DNA from: Polycyclovorans sp002706265
Lineage (GTDB): Bacteria > Pseudomonadota > Gammaproteobacteria > Nevskiales > Nevskiaceae
Direction: 5' to 3'
Length of the DNA stretch: 64,000 nucleotides
NCBI GenBank assembly: GCA_963973915.1
Contig: CAXBBM010000015.1
Span: 1 to 64,000, forward strand
Shown: positions 8,564 to 17,508 of the stretch, one piece after another
Position numbering within the stretch: position 1 is the first letter of the stretch
Layout: each line of letters starts with the position of its first letter
Notes under the pieces: generated by a model
The model's input: only the letters and a program-made list of their open reading frames with translations
Told to the model about the DNA's origin: nothing
Databases searched by the model: none
Translations under genes and position numbers: made by a program

Positions 8564-9420
8564 TGGACGCCGCGCCGCTGGATGGCCGAGTTGACGCCTT
8601 ACGCGTCGCCGCAAAGACCCAAACCCCCGAGGCCGCGCGGGAAGTCGCCCGCCAGTTCGAGGTCATGTTCGCCCAGCAAATGCTCGCGGGGTTGCGCAGC
8701 ACTGCGCAGGTGCCGGGTAGCGGGGTGAAAGATCTGGGGCCCATGCAGTCGATCATGGATCAGCAGATGGGCGAGCTAATGACCCGCGGCAGGGGTCTGG
8801 GCCTAGCAGAGCAGCTCATGCAGCAGTGGCAGCGCTCGGGTCAGGTGGCCTCGGAGGCGCCGGACATCACCGCGCATACACTGTCGGCCTTGGGCACTGC
8901 GCCCGCGCGGTTGCGCTCGGTCCCCGCCGCTGAAGCGCCCACGACGCCGCCGACACCGTGGCGTGAACGTGCCCAGAAATTCGTCAGTGATTTACTGCCC
9001 CTGGCCCGCGAAGCGGCCGAAAAGCTGGGTGTGGCGCCGCAGGCCATCATCGCCCAAGCAGCGCTGGAAACCGGTTTTGGCCGTCACCAGCCGGGTGGGC
9101 ACTCCAACAACCTCTTCGGGATCAAAGCCTTTTCGAGTTGGCGCGGTGCCAAGGTCGACGCGGAGACCACCGAAGTTCGTGACGGCCGGGTCAGGGCCGA
9201 GAGGGCCGCGTTCCGCGCCTATGACAATGTTTCGGAGGGCGTTCGCGACTATGTGGCGCTGCTCAACCAGCCCCGCTATACCGCTGCTCGGAATACTGGC
9301 AACGATGTCGCCGGTTTTGCACGCGGCTTGCAGGAGGCCGGATATGCCACCGACCCCGACTACGCGCGCAAAATCACCGACATCGCCCAGCGGCTGGTGC
9401 GTGAAGGCTGGTTACGATGA
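8563..9420 (+). CDS. flgJ: Rod-cap protein and peptidoglycan hydrolase FlgJ
   Basis: 285 residues with both expected domains. The N-terminal rod-cap domain is at about residues 20-95 (EVARQFEVMFAQQMLAGLRS). The C-terminal glycosyl hydrolase family 73 domain is at about 130-285. The catalytic Glu169 lies in AQAALETGFG, followed by the NNLFGIKA motif. FlgJ caps the growing rod and opens the peptidoglycan for it. It overlaps flgI by one base and flgK by four (ATGA). Confidence 0.96.
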   Translation: MDAAPLDGRVDALRVAAKTQTPEAAREVARQFEVMFAQQMLAGLRSTAQVPGSGVKDLGPMQSIMDQQMGELMTRGRGLGLAEQLMQQWQRSGQVASEAPDITAHTLSALGTAPARLRSVPAAEAPTTPPTPWRERAQKFVSDLLPLAREAAEKLGVAPQAIIAQAALETGFGRHQPGGHSNNLFGIKAFSSWRGAKVDAETTEVRDGRVRAERAAFRAYDNVSEGVRDYVALLNQPRYTAARNTGNDVAGFARGLQEAGYATDPDYARKITDIAQRLVREGWLR

Positions 9421-10748
9421 GTGATCTGTTAAGCATCGGGCGCACCGCGCTCAACGCCTACTCGACGGCGCTGGCCACCACCAGTAACAACGTTGCCAAT
9501 GCCGCGACGCCGGGCTTCAGCCGCCAGCGCGTGGACTTTGCAACACAGCCGCCGAATGGCCTGCTGGGTAACGGCGTGATGCCGGCGCAGGTGCGCCGCA
9601 TCAACGACACATTCTTGCAGGCGCGCCTCACCGATGACGGTGCCGCCGCTGCGCGTCATGGCAGCGCGCGTGAATTGTTGATTCGCGCCGACCGGATGTT
9701 GTCCGATCCGCTGTCAGGCATTGCAGCGCCCCTGCAGAGTTTGAATACCGCCGTACAGGCGGTGATGGCCGATCCCGCCTCGTTGGCGGCACGCAGCGTC
9801 TTGCTGGCGGAGGCCGGTGGTGTTGCTGACCGCTTTGCGCAGCTCGATGCAAGCTATGCCCAGCTTGATCGCGAAATCGACGGCCGAGTGTCCGAATCGG
9901 TCGGCATCGCCAACGGCTTGGTGGACAACATCGCTCGGTTGAATCAGCGAATTGCGCAGTCGACGCCCGGCAACAACGGTCTGCCGCCGGGTGACTTGCT
10001 GGATCAGCGGGACGAGGCGGTGCGTCAACTGGCAGAACAAATTGGCGTGACCACGCTGATCCAAAGCAATGGCTCGCTCTCGGTGTTTCTGGAGGACGGG
10101 CAGCCGTTGGTACTCGATGGCCAGGCGCGCCATCTCAGCGTGGTGCCCACAAGCTCGGCGGGGCGATATCGATTGGAGTTGGATTCGCCCGGCGGCCCGG
10201 TTGCCGTGGGCCGTCCTGCTGGTGGTGCGATTGCCGGGCTGCTGGACGCCCGTGCGCAGGCCGTCGATGCACCTCGTGCGGCCTTGGCGACGCTTGCAAC
10301 CGACATCGCCACCGCCTTCAACGCCGCGCAGGGTGCGGGGCAGGATCTTGACGGCAATCCCGGCGCGGCGTTGTTCAACGATCCACCCCTGAGCGTGGCG
10401 ATCACCGATCCCCGACAACTTGCACCCGCAGGCCCACCGCCTGCGGGTGTCGCAGACAACACCGCCTGGGCCGACGTCGCGACCTTTACCGGGGCGCCGC
10501 TGGCCGCTCGCGCCGCTGAGGTGATCGGGCAACTGGGGCTGTCGGCACAGCAGGCGGATGCTCGTGCCTCCGCGGCACAGTCTTTGGCCGAACAGGCGCT
10601 CACCGCGCGGGATTCGGTGTCCGGCGTCAATCTGGACGAAGAGGCCGCCAATTTGCTGCGGTATCAACAGAGCTATCAAGCTGCGGCGCAGATGATCGCC
10701 ACGGCAGACACGGTGTTCCAGACCTTGCTGTCGGCGGTGAGGAGATAA
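9417..10748 (+). CDS. flgK: Hook-filament junction protein FlgK (HAP1)
   Basis: 443 residues, about 100 fewer than the Escherichia coli protein. The N-terminus (LATTSNNVANAATPGFSRQR) and C-terminus (SGVNLDEEAANLLRYQQSYQ then AAAQMIATADTVF) are intact, so the shortening lies in the variable middle domains rather than being a truncation. FlgK and FlgL join hook to filament. It overlaps flgJ by four bases and is followed 3 bp later by flgL. Confidence 0.95.
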   Translation: MSDLLSIGRTALNAYSTALATTSNNVANAATPGFSRQRVDFATQPPNGLLGNGVMPAQVRRINDTFLQARLTDDGAAAARHGSARELLIRADRMLSDPLSGIAAPLQSLNTAVQAVMADPASLAARSVLLAEAGGVADRFAQLDASYAQLDREIDGRVSESVGIANGLVDNIARLNQRIAQSTPGNNGLPPGDLLDQRDEAVRQLAEQIGVTTLIQSNGSLSVFLEDGQPLVLDGQARHLSVVPTSSAGRYRLELDSPGGPVAVGRPAGGAIAGLLDARAQAVDAPRAALATLATDIATAFNAAQGAGQDLDGNPGAALFNDPPLSVAITDPRQLAPAGPPPAGVADNTAWADVATFTGAPLAARAAEVIGQLGLSAQQADARASAAQSLAEQALTARDSVSGVNLDEEAANLLRYQQSYQAAAQMIATADTVFQTLLSAVRR

Positions 10749-10751
10749 GCC

Positions 10752-11645
10752 ATGCGTATCGCCAGTGACACCCTGTTTCGCACCTCCACCGCGTCGATGC
10801 AGGCGCAGACCGCGCAGTTGGTGAAAGTGCAGCAGCAGATCAGTAGCGGACGCCAGTTTCAGCACGCGCACGAAGCGCCAGCTGCAGCAGCCAGTGTGAC
10901 CGAATGGGAAGCGGCATTAGCCCGTATCGAGGCGCAGGGCGACGCCGCCTCGCGTGCGGCGCATCGCCTGGGTCTCACTGAGAATGCCCTGGACGACGGA
11001 CGGTTGATCATGGAGCGGGTGCAGGAGTTGCTGATCTCTGCCGGGAACGGCAGCTTCAACGATCAGGACCGGGAGCTGGTGGCCCGTGAAGTCGAATCGT
11101 TGGCGGAACAGTGGCGCACTCTTGCCAACGTGAAGGACGGCAGTGGCCAGGCGCTGTTCGCCGGGACGGCCCTGGGCGAGGCCTTTGATGTGGCCGATCA
11201 ATATCTGGGCACCACGGATACACGGCGGATCGAAGTGGCCGATGGCCAGAAGATTCGCGATGGCATTCCCGGTGACCGAATCTTTGGTGACGTGCAGGGC
11301 CAAAGCAGCTTCGCGTGGCTGGATGCCGCTGTGACCGCCGTGCGAGAAGTTGACCCCGAAATCCGGCGGGCCGCTCTGGATGACGCGCAGTCAGGCTTGA
11401 CCGCGTTGGCACTGAATACCGAGTTGGCGCGCACCGAAGTGGGCGTGCAACGGGCGGCGCTGGATCGGGCCGCCACCTGGCGCGATGCGGCCGGTGCCGA
11501 GCTGACCCAGTCGTTGTCACGCCTGCGGGATACTGACCTGATTGAGGCATCCACCACGCTGACCCAGCGCAGTACCCAGCTTTCGGCTGCGCAGAGTGCG
11601 TATCTGCAGGTGTCGTCGCTATCGCTGTTTGAGCGGCTGCGATAG
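10752..11645 (+). CDS. flgL: Hook-filament junction protein FlgL (HAP3)
   Basis: 297 residues, flagellin-like. The N-terminal helix carries QISSGRQFQHAHEAPAAAAS and the C-terminus DTDLIEASTTLTQRSTQLSA followed by AQSAYLQVSSLSLFERLR. FlgL sits between FlgK and the filament. It is the last flagellar gene of this operon. A weak inverted repeat (GTGCCG at 11645-11650 with CGGCAC at 11676-11681) follows but lacks a T run, so I do not call it a terminator. Confidence 0.95.
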   Translation: MRIASDTLFRTSTASMQAQTAQLVKVQQQISSGRQFQHAHEAPAAAASVTEWEAALARIEAQGDAASRAAHRLGLTENALDDGRLIMERVQELLISAGNGSFNDQDRELVAREVESLAEQWRTLANVKDGSGQALFAGTALGEAFDVADQYLGTTDTRRIEVADGQKIRDGIPGDRIFGDVQGQSSFAWLDAAVTAVREVDPEIRRAALDDAQSGLTALALNTELARTEVGVQRAALDRAATWRDAAGAELTQSLSRLRDTDLIEASTTLTQRSTQLSAAQSAYLQVSSLSLFERLR

Positions 11646-11791
11646 TGCCGCCGTGGGCCGGCGAAAGTGGACTGACGGCACGATTATTGCCACCCTTCCA
11701 ATTCGAGACGGGCTGAATGCCATCGTGATGACGTAAAAACCTTCATCTGCGCTGGTTAGCCTGTCGCGACTATTCGTTCACAGGGGGTTCC

Positions 11792-12547
11792 ATGCGCATT
11801 CATCAGGGCTTGACCAAGGCCGCGCTCCTTGGGTGTTTCTTGTGGATCGTCGGGGGGCTGGCCGCCCCGGCTGCGCAGGCGGTCGTCCCGTGCACCACGG
11901 CCACGTCGCAGGGATCGGTCACGAGTACCGCGCCCAACTTGAAAGCCTGTTTGCTCCAGTTGCAACGCAGCGACGCCGTTCCCGATGGCAAGGGCTGGGT
12001 CTATGGGCAATTTGGCCGGATTCGCGTGGCCGCCGGGCCGCGACAGTCGTGGCGCTATTACGAAGACTCCGCCAGTTGGTCGCTGCTGGATGGCTACCCC
12101 GGCCGATTACCCCCCGCTGCGGTCGTGCGCCGGGTCGTGCCGCAGCCACCGGGCAAAGCCGAAGCGGTTGCCGCACCGGAGTCGGCTACACCGCGCCCCA
12201 CTTTTGGCGAAGCGCTACAAGTGGCGCTTTCCACACCCAGCATGGGCATTGAGGACCCGCATCAACTTGGTGGCCCTGGCTCGCTGAGCTGGTCAATTTC
12301 CCAATTTGGATTTCTCCAACATATTCAGGGGCCACAGACCTGCGGGGTGTGGGTGGAGGGTCGGTGGTATCGCATCCAGTCGCCGTCCAAGCCGCACTGC
12401 GCCCAACGTTTGGCGCAGCTGGCCCGTGAGGTCGCCGTGATCCGCACCGTTAAGGCGACTTGGCATGATGAGCCGATGTGGTTGGGTGCCGACGCGGTGT
12501 ACGTCAAAGACGATAAAGACCAGTGGGTGGCTTGGGCCGATTTCTGA
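11792..12547 (+). CDS. Secreted protein of unknown function
   Basis: 251 residues with a clear signal peptide (hydrophobic LLGCFLWIVGGLAAPAAQA). The mature protein has four cysteines, a Pro/Ala-rich middle (residues about 110-145) and several Trp/Tyr-rich segments such as RQSWRYYEDSASW, WVEGRWYRIQSP and DKDQWVAWADF. These short strand-like segments suggest a periplasmic or extracellular beta-rich domain. I do not recognise the family. It lies alone between flgL (146-bp gap) and yajC, with no sign of co-transcription with either. A motility link is possible from position only. Confidence 0.7.
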   Translation: MRIHQGLTKAALLGCFLWIVGGLAAPAAQAVVPCTTATSQGSVTSTAPNLKACLLQLQRSDAVPDGKGWVYGQFGRIRVAAGPRQSWRYYEDSASWSLLDGYPGRLPPAAVVRRVVPQPPGKAEAVAAPESATPRPTFGEALQVALSTPSMGIEDPHQLGGPGSLSWSISQFGFLQHIQGPQTCGVWVEGRWYRIQSPSKPHCAQRLAQLAREVAVIRTVKATWHDEPMWLGADAVYVKDDKDQWVAWADF

Positions 12548-12648
12548 GTCACCTCAACGGCCTTCATCAAGTCGCGGCCGGGCTCGAACCCTCCATGTAA
12601 AGGGGTATGCGATACTCCGCGCCCTCAATTCTAGGATGGGAGCGTCCA

Positions 12649-12975
12649 GTGCTCGATTGGTTGATTCCGGTGGCCCACGCCCAGCAGGCGGCGCAGCCGA
12701 ATGCGTTCATGCAGTTCATTCCGCTGATCCTGTTGGTGATCGTTTTCTATTTCCTGCTGATCCGTCCGCAGATGAAGCGCAACAAGGAACACAAGGCCCT
12801 GATCGCGTCGCTGGCCAAGGGCGACGAAGTGATCACCAGCGGTGGCCTGGCCGGCCGCGTGGTGACCCTGGGCGAAGCGTATGTCGGCATCGAAATTTCC
12901 GACGGCGTTGAAGTCAAGGTGCAGAAGCCCGCCATCAGCAGTGTGCTGCCCAAGGGCACGCTCAAGGCGCTTTAA
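12649..12975 (+). CDS. yajC: Sec translocon accessory subunit YajC
   Basis: 108 residues, the normal YajC length, using a GTG start at 12649 behind AGGATGGGAG. An in-frame ATG at 12607 would add 14 atypical residues. One membrane helix (about residues 20-40, FIPLILLVIVFYFLLIRPQM) is followed by the soluble domain (LAKGDEVITSGGLAGRVVTL). YajC associates with SecDF and the SecYEG channel. It heads the yajC-secD-secF cluster. Confidence 0.94.
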   Translation: MLDWLIPVAHAQQAAQPNAFMQFIPLILLVIVFYFLLIRPQMKRNKEHKALIASLAKGDEVITSGGLAGRVVTLGEAYVGIEISDGVEVKVQKPAISSVLPKGTLKAL

Positions 12976-13026
12976 TTTGTCGCGGTTGTCATGGAATGCG
13001 GGCGGGTCGACCGCCCGTATCGCGTT

Positions 13027-14874
13027 ATGAAGCCCTTTCCGCTCTGGAAAACCCTTGTCATTGTCCTTGCCTGCGTGCTGGGCGCGCTTTACGCCGCGCC
13101 CAACCTGTTTGGCGAAGATCCCGCGGTTCAAATATCGGTCAGTGAGGGCGCGCTTGCGGCGCTGGACGCGCCCGTGGCCGAGGCGCTGGACGCGGCCGAG
13201 ATTCCCTACCTCAGCAGTCGCGCGGAAGGCGATCGCTGGGTGGTGCGTCTTGCCGATACCGATGCCCAGCTCGACGCGGCCGAAGTGCTGCGCCGTGAAC
13301 TCGGCCGCGGTCGGGTCGTGGCCTTGAGCAGCATGCCCAAGACCCCGGCCTGGTTGATGGCGCTGGGCGCCAAGCCGATGAATCTGGGTCTGGACCTGCG
13401 TGGCGGCGTGCACTTTCTGCTCGAAGTCGACTTGAACGACATCAACGTCAAGGCCCGCGAGCGTTACCTCAACGACCTGCCCGCCTTGCTGCGCCGCGAA
13501 AACATCCGCTACACGGGCCGCCGCGAGGTGGGAGACGCCGTGGTGCTGGAGTTCGACAGCGCCGAGCGCCAGGCGGCCGCGCAGAAGATCATTCTTGAAG
13601 AGTTTCCAGAGGTTGATCTGCTGGCCAAGGGCGCCGCTGAAAAATTCGCACTCGAAGCCCGGTTGAGCGAGGCCGAAGCCAAGCGGCTCGCCGATTTCGC
13701 CGTGCAGCAAAACCTGACCACCCTGCGCAACCGCGTCAATCAGTTGGGCGTGGCCGAGCCCATCGTGCAGCGCCAGGGCGCCTCGCGCATCGTCGTGCAG
13801 CTGCCCGGCGTGCAAGACACCACCCGGGTGAAAGACCTGCTCGGCGCCACGGCGACCCTGGAATACCGGGCCGTGTCTGAAGAAGACGCGTTTCTGGCCG
13901 CGCGCACCGGCGTGACGCCGGTCGGCACCGAGCTGTTCTACACCCGCGACGACGAGCGGCCGGTACTGCTGATGCGCGACACCATCGCGGCCGGCTCGCA
14001 GTTGATCGATGCCTCGGCAACGATTGACGAAAACGGGCAGCCGGCGGTCAGCGTGACTCTGGATGGCAGCGGTGCGCGGCGCATGCTCGCGTTTACCGAG
14101 CGCAACGTCGGCAAACCCATGGCCGTGCTGTTCCGCGAGCGTGAGGTCATCACCAATTACAACGCCCGTGGCGAGCCGATGCGCGAAACCCGGCAGATTG
14201 AAGAGGTCATTTCAATTGCCACCATTCGCGGCGTCTTCGGCAAGCGCTTCCAAACCACCGGGCTGTCGAGCGCCGAGGCCCATGATTTGTCGCTGCTGCT
14301 GCGCGCCGGGGCATTGGCGGCACCGGTCGATATTGTTGAAGAACGCACCGTGGGCCCCAGCCTTGGCGCCGACAATATCGCCCAAGGCCAAATGGCGGCT
14401 GTCATTGGTCTGGTGGCGGTGGTGGTCTTCATGGCGATTTACTACAGCGCTTTCGGCATGCTCGCCAATATCGCACTGGTGGTGAACCTGATACTGATCG
14501 TCGCCATCATGTCGATTCTGCAGGCGACCCTCACCATGCCGGGGATTGCCGGCATCATCCTGACGCTGGGCATGGCAGTGGATGCCAACGTGCTGATATT
14601 CGAGCGCATACGCGAAGAGATTGCCGACAAGGTCAGTCCGCATGAGGCAATCGAGTCGGGTTTCAGTCGCGCATTTCTGACCATTGCCGATTCTCAATTA
14701 ACCACCTTGATTGCCGCCGTGGTGCTGTTTGCCCTGGGCAGTGGTCCGGTCAAGGGCTTTGCCGTGACGCTGACCGTGGGCATTGCGACCTCGATGTTCA
14801 CCGCCATCGTCGTGACCCGCGCGCTGGTGCATCTGGCCTTCGCGCGTCGCAAACTCACCGACGTGCCGGTTTAA
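13027..14874 (+). CDS. secD: Protein translocase subunit SecD
   Basis: 615 residues from the ATG at 13027, matching the Escherichia coli length; an in-frame ATG at 12991 would add 12 residues not typical of SecD. It has an N-terminal membrane helix, the LGLDLRGGVHFLLEVDLNDI motif, a large periplasmic P1 domain and five C-terminal membrane helices including the MAVDANVLIFERIREEI motif. With SecF it uses the proton gradient to pull proteins out of the SecYEG channel. No strong ribosome-binding site is seen, so translation may depend on yajC. Confidence 0.95.
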   Translation: MKPFPLWKTLVIVLACVLGALYAAPNLFGEDPAVQISVSEGALAALDAPVAEALDAAEIPYLSSRAEGDRWVVRLADTDAQLDAAEVLRRELGRGRVVALSSMPKTPAWLMALGAKPMNLGLDLRGGVHFLLEVDLNDINVKARERYLNDLPALLRRENIRYTGRREVGDAVVLEFDSAERQAAAQKIILEEFPEVDLLAKGAAEKFALEARLSEAEAKRLADFAVQQNLTTLRNRVNQLGVAEPIVQRQGASRIVVQLPGVQDTTRVKDLLGATATLEYRAVSEEDAFLAARTGVTPVGTELFYTRDDERPVLLMRDTIAAGSQLIDASATIDENGQPAVSVTLDGSGARRMLAFTERNVGKPMAVLFREREVITNYNARGEPMRETRQIEEVISIATIRGVFGKRFQTTGLSSAEAHDLSLLLRAGALAAPVDIVEERTVGPSLGADNIAQGQMAAVIGLVAVVVFMAIYYSAFGMLANIALVVNLILIVAIMSILQATLTMPGIAGIILTLGMAVDANVLIFERIREEIADKVSPHEAIESGFSRAFLTIADSQLTTLIAAVVLFALGSGPVKGFAVTLTVGIATSMFTAIVVTRALVHLAFARRKLTDVPV

Positions 14875-14883
14875 GGAAACACC

Positions 14884-15813
14884 ATGCGCTTCTTCTCGCG
14901 GGTTCCGCGTATCGATTTCATGTCCGTTCGCAAGCCGATGATGGTGTTTGCGGCGCTGGTGACCGTGCTCAGCATCGGGCTGGTCATGGCGCGGGGGCTG
15001 GCGTTCGGCCTGGACTTTACCGGCGGCGTGCTCATTGAAGTGAGCTTTGACGGGCCGGTAGAACTCGATCCGATTCGCAGCCAGTTGGCCGGGATTGGGC
15101 TCGAAGGCGCCACCGTGCAGTATTTCGGGACGTCATCGGACGTGATGATTCGCGCCGCGCCGGACGATGGCGCCGATGCCGATGAGGTGTCGACCCAGAT
15201 CATCACGATGCTCTCGGCTCACGTGGATCTGACGCCCGAATTGCGGCGGGTGGAGTTTGTGGGTCCGCAGGTGGGCGATGAACTGGCCACCGACGGCGCC
15301 CTGGCAGCGCTGTTCGCGGTCATTGGCATTCTGATTTACGTGGCGCTGCGCTTCGAATGGAAGTTCGCGCTCGGTGCCATCACCGCCACCATTCATGATG
15401 CTGTGCTGACGCTGGGCTTCTTCGCGCTGTTTGGCATTGAGTTCGACCTGACGGTTTTGGCGGCCATTTTGGCGCTGATCGGTTATTCGCTGAATGACAC
15501 GATCGTGGTTTATGACCGCATTCGCGAGAATTTTATCGACGCACGGCGATCGAATCCGGTGGATGTCGTCAATCTGTCGGTCAATCAAACCTTGGCGCGG
15601 ACGATCGTGACCGGTGGAACCACGCTGTTTGTGCTGTGTGCCTTATTCTTCGTTGGCGGTGCGGCGGTTCACAGCTTCTCGATTGCGCTGATCGTCGGCA
15701 TCATCGTCGGCACTTACTCCTCAGTATTCGTGGCCAGCAGCATGGTGATTCTGTTGGGTGTGACGCGCGAAGACATGCTGCCCAAGCAGGAAGAAGTTGA
15801 CGAGACGCCTTGA
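14884..15813 (+). CDS. secF: Protein translocase subunit SecF
   Basis: 309 residues, the normal length. It has six membrane helices, the SecF motif FGLDFTGGVLIEV in the first periplasmic loop and the RND-type segment SLNDTIVVYDRIRENF. The partner of SecD. It starts 9 bp after secD behind AAGGAAA and ends the operon. The following gap contains the H-NS-like gene promoter. Confidence 0.96.
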   Translation: MRFFSRVPRIDFMSVRKPMMVFAALVTVLSIGLVMARGLAFGLDFTGGVLIEVSFDGPVELDPIRSQLAGIGLEGATVQYFGTSSDVMIRAAPDDGADADEVSTQIITMLSAHVDLTPELRRVEFVGPQVGDELATDGALAALFAVIGILIYVALRFEWKFALGAITATIHDAVLTLGFFALFGIEFDLTVLAAILALIGYSLNDTIVVYDRIRENFIDARRSNPVDVVNLSVNQTLARTIVTGGTTLFVLCALFFVGGAAVHSFSIALIVGIIVGTYSSVFVASSMVILLGVTREDMLPKQEEVDETP

Positions 15814-15851
15814 AGCGAGACTTCGGGATCAGTGGGAAAAGTAAACTAATT

Positions 15852-15880
15852 TTGTCTTTGCAGATTTCAGGCTTTATGAT
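15852..15880 (+). promoter_or_regulatory. Sigma-70 promoter of the H-NS-like gene
   Basis: TTGTCT at 15852-15857, a 17-base spacer, and TATGAT at 15875-15880. This is a close match to TTGACA-N17-TATAAT in an unusually AT-rich patch. It predicts a start near 15887 and a leader of about 26 bases before the ATG at 15913, which has AAGGA just upstream. Confidence 0.7.
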
Positions 15881-15912
15881 GGCGGTCCCCAGGCTTTAGT
15901 TTAAGGATCATC

Positions 15913-16215
15913 ATGTCGAGCTATAACGAGCTTTTAAGCCAAATCGAAGCGCTGAAGCGCCAAGCAGAAGATGTACGCCGGCAAGAGCTGAAAGCGGTCA
16001 TTGACGAAATCAAGGTGTCGATGGAGAAGTACGGCATCACCATCGCTGACCTGCAATCGGCCATTGGCCGTGGCGGCAAGAAGAAAACCACGGTGGCGCC
16101 GAAATACCGCAATCCGGCAAGCGGCGAAACCTGGACCGGCCGCGGCCGTGCGCCGCGCTGGCTTGCAGATGCCGAAGCCTCGGGCCAATCACGGGATGCG
16201 TTCCTGATTCGCTGA
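15913..16215 (+). CDS. H-NS family nucleoid-associated protein
   Basis: 100 residues. The N-terminal half is a helical oligomerisation region (LLSQIEALKRQAEDVRRQEL). The C-terminal half carries the H-NS DNA-binding signature (YRNPASGETWTGRGRAPRWL), whose GRGR loop inserts into the minor groove of AT-rich DNA. It resembles the short H-NS-like (BpH3/HvrA-type) proteins rather than the enterobacterial one. Monocistronic: own promoter upstream and a strong terminator 32 bp downstream. Likely a global silencer. Confidence 0.9.
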   Translation: MSSYNELLSQIEALKRQAEDVRRQELKAVIDEIKVSMEKYGITIADLQSAIGRGGKKKTTVAPKYRNPASGETWTGRGRAPRWLADAEASGQSRDAFLIR

Positions 16216-16246
16216 GATTCGCTCAGAGAGGTCTTCAGCTGTACTG

Positions 16247-16274
16247 AAAACCCGGCGAAAGTGCCGGGTTTTTT
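16247..16274 (+). terminator. Rho-independent terminator after the H-NS-like gene
   Basis: A perfect 10-bp stem (AAAACCCGGC with GCCGGGTTTT) around a 6-base loop, running into T residues. The A run on the other side means it could also work on the reverse strand. Confidence 0.9.
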
Positions 16275-16374
16275 GTGGGCGTCGCAGGCCCGTTCATCAC
16301 GCAAATATGCGTTCGCAGCCTCGGCGCCGGCTTCATCCGGCCCGAAACAATCGTGGCGGCCCTTAAAATGGGGC

Positions 16375-17508
16375 ATGCCGATTTATCTTGATCACAACGC
16401 GACCACCCCCCTGGCCCCGGAAGTACTGGAGGCCATGCTGCCGTACTTGCATGGGCCGTATGCCAACGCCTCGTCGTTGCACCGCCTGGGGCGGGCCTCG
16501 CGCGACGCCATCGAGGCGGCGCGGGCTGAAGTGGCCGATTTGCTCGGTGCCCAGGCATCGCAGGTGATCTGGACCTCGGGCGGCACCGAGGCCAACAACC
16601 TCGCGATCAAGGGCGTCATGCACCAGGGCGGCCGCCTGCTGTACGGCGCGACCGAGCACCCGGCGGTGATGGAATGTGCCGAGTCCTTGATGGCCGTGCC
16701 GCGAACCGTCGTCGAGTCCATCCCGGTCACTGCGGGCGGGCTGATTGCGCTGGACCGCCTCCACGCGCAGCTGGCGCAGGCGCCGGTGACCTTGGTTTCG
16801 GTGATGGCCGCCAACAACGAGACCGGCGTCATCCAGGATGTGGCGGCGATTGGGCGCGCAGTCCATGAAATCCCCGATGCGCTGTTTCATGTGGATGCGG
16901 TGCAGGCTGCGGGCAAGCTGCCGGTTGACGTGCGGCAGATGGGCGCCGATCTGCTGACGGTGTCCAGCCACAAGCTGTACGGCCCGAAAGGGGTGGGTGC
17001 GCTGCTGCGGACGGCCCCGGTCGATCTCTGGCCGTTGCACCATGGGGGTGCGCAGGAAGGGGGCCTGCGGGGCGGCACCGAGAACGTCGCGGCCATCGTC
17101 GGCTTCGGCGTGGCGGCGCGTCTGGCCCAGGCGCGGTTGGCCGATCGGGTGGCGCATCTGCAGGCCTTGCGCGACCGTCTTGAAGCGGGGCTGGCGGCCA
17201 TTCCTGGCCTGATCCGGTTCGCCGCGGACAGCCCGCGCTTGCCGAATACCGTGCAGATGGCCTTGCCCGGCTGGGCTGGTGAGACCCTGTTGATGGCCCT
17301 GGACCGGCAGGGGTTTTGTGTCTCCAGCGGTTCGGCCTGCGCCATTGGCCACGGCGCGCCCAGCCATGTGCTGGTGGCCATGGGGGTGCCCGACGCGGTG
17401 GCGATCGGCGCGATCCGCATCAGCCTGGGGGCAGAGAACACCGCCGAGCACGTCGACCGCCTGCTCATTGCCCTGACCGCGCTGGCCCAGCAGGGTGTCC
17501 GCGGATGA
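16375..17508 (+). CDS. Cysteine desulfurase (IscS/NifS family)
   Basis: 377 residues from the ATG at 16375 (MPIYLDHNATTPL). An in-frame ATG at 16261 lies inside the terminator and is rejected. The PLP lysine is Lys200 (SSHKLYGPKG) and the persulfide cysteine is Cys322 (SSGSACAIGH). It removes sulfur from cysteine and donates it as a persulfide for iron-sulfur cluster building. The short active-site loop puts it with NifS/IscS-type enzymes, slightly shorter than Escherichia coli IscS. Its stop overlaps the next start (ATGA). TAAAAT at 16364-16369 is a possible -10 element very close to the start codon. Confidence 0.92.
   Translation: MPIYLDHNATTPLAPEVLEAMLPYLHGPYANASSLHRLGRASRDAIEAARAEVADLLGAQASQVIWTSGGTEANNLAIKGVMHQGGRLLYGATEHPAVMECAESLMAVPRTVVESIPVTAGGLIALDRLHAQLAQAPVTLVSVMAANNETGVIQDVAAIGRAVHEIPDALFHVDAVQAAGKLPVDVRQMGADLLTVSSHKLYGPKGVGALLRTAPVDLWPLHHGGAQEGGLRGGTENVAAIVGFGVAARLAQARLADRVAHLQALRDRLEAGLAAIPGLIRFAADSPRLPNTVQMALPGWAGETLLMALDRQGFCVSSGSACAIGHGAPSHVLVAMGVPDAVAIGAIRISLGAENTAEHVDRLLIALTALAQQGVRG

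Noticed and set aside
12560..12606. tRNA-like T-arm (GGGTTCGAGCC on the reverse strand)
   Set aside because: No acceptor, D or anticodon stems can be built around it, and the T stem mispairs.
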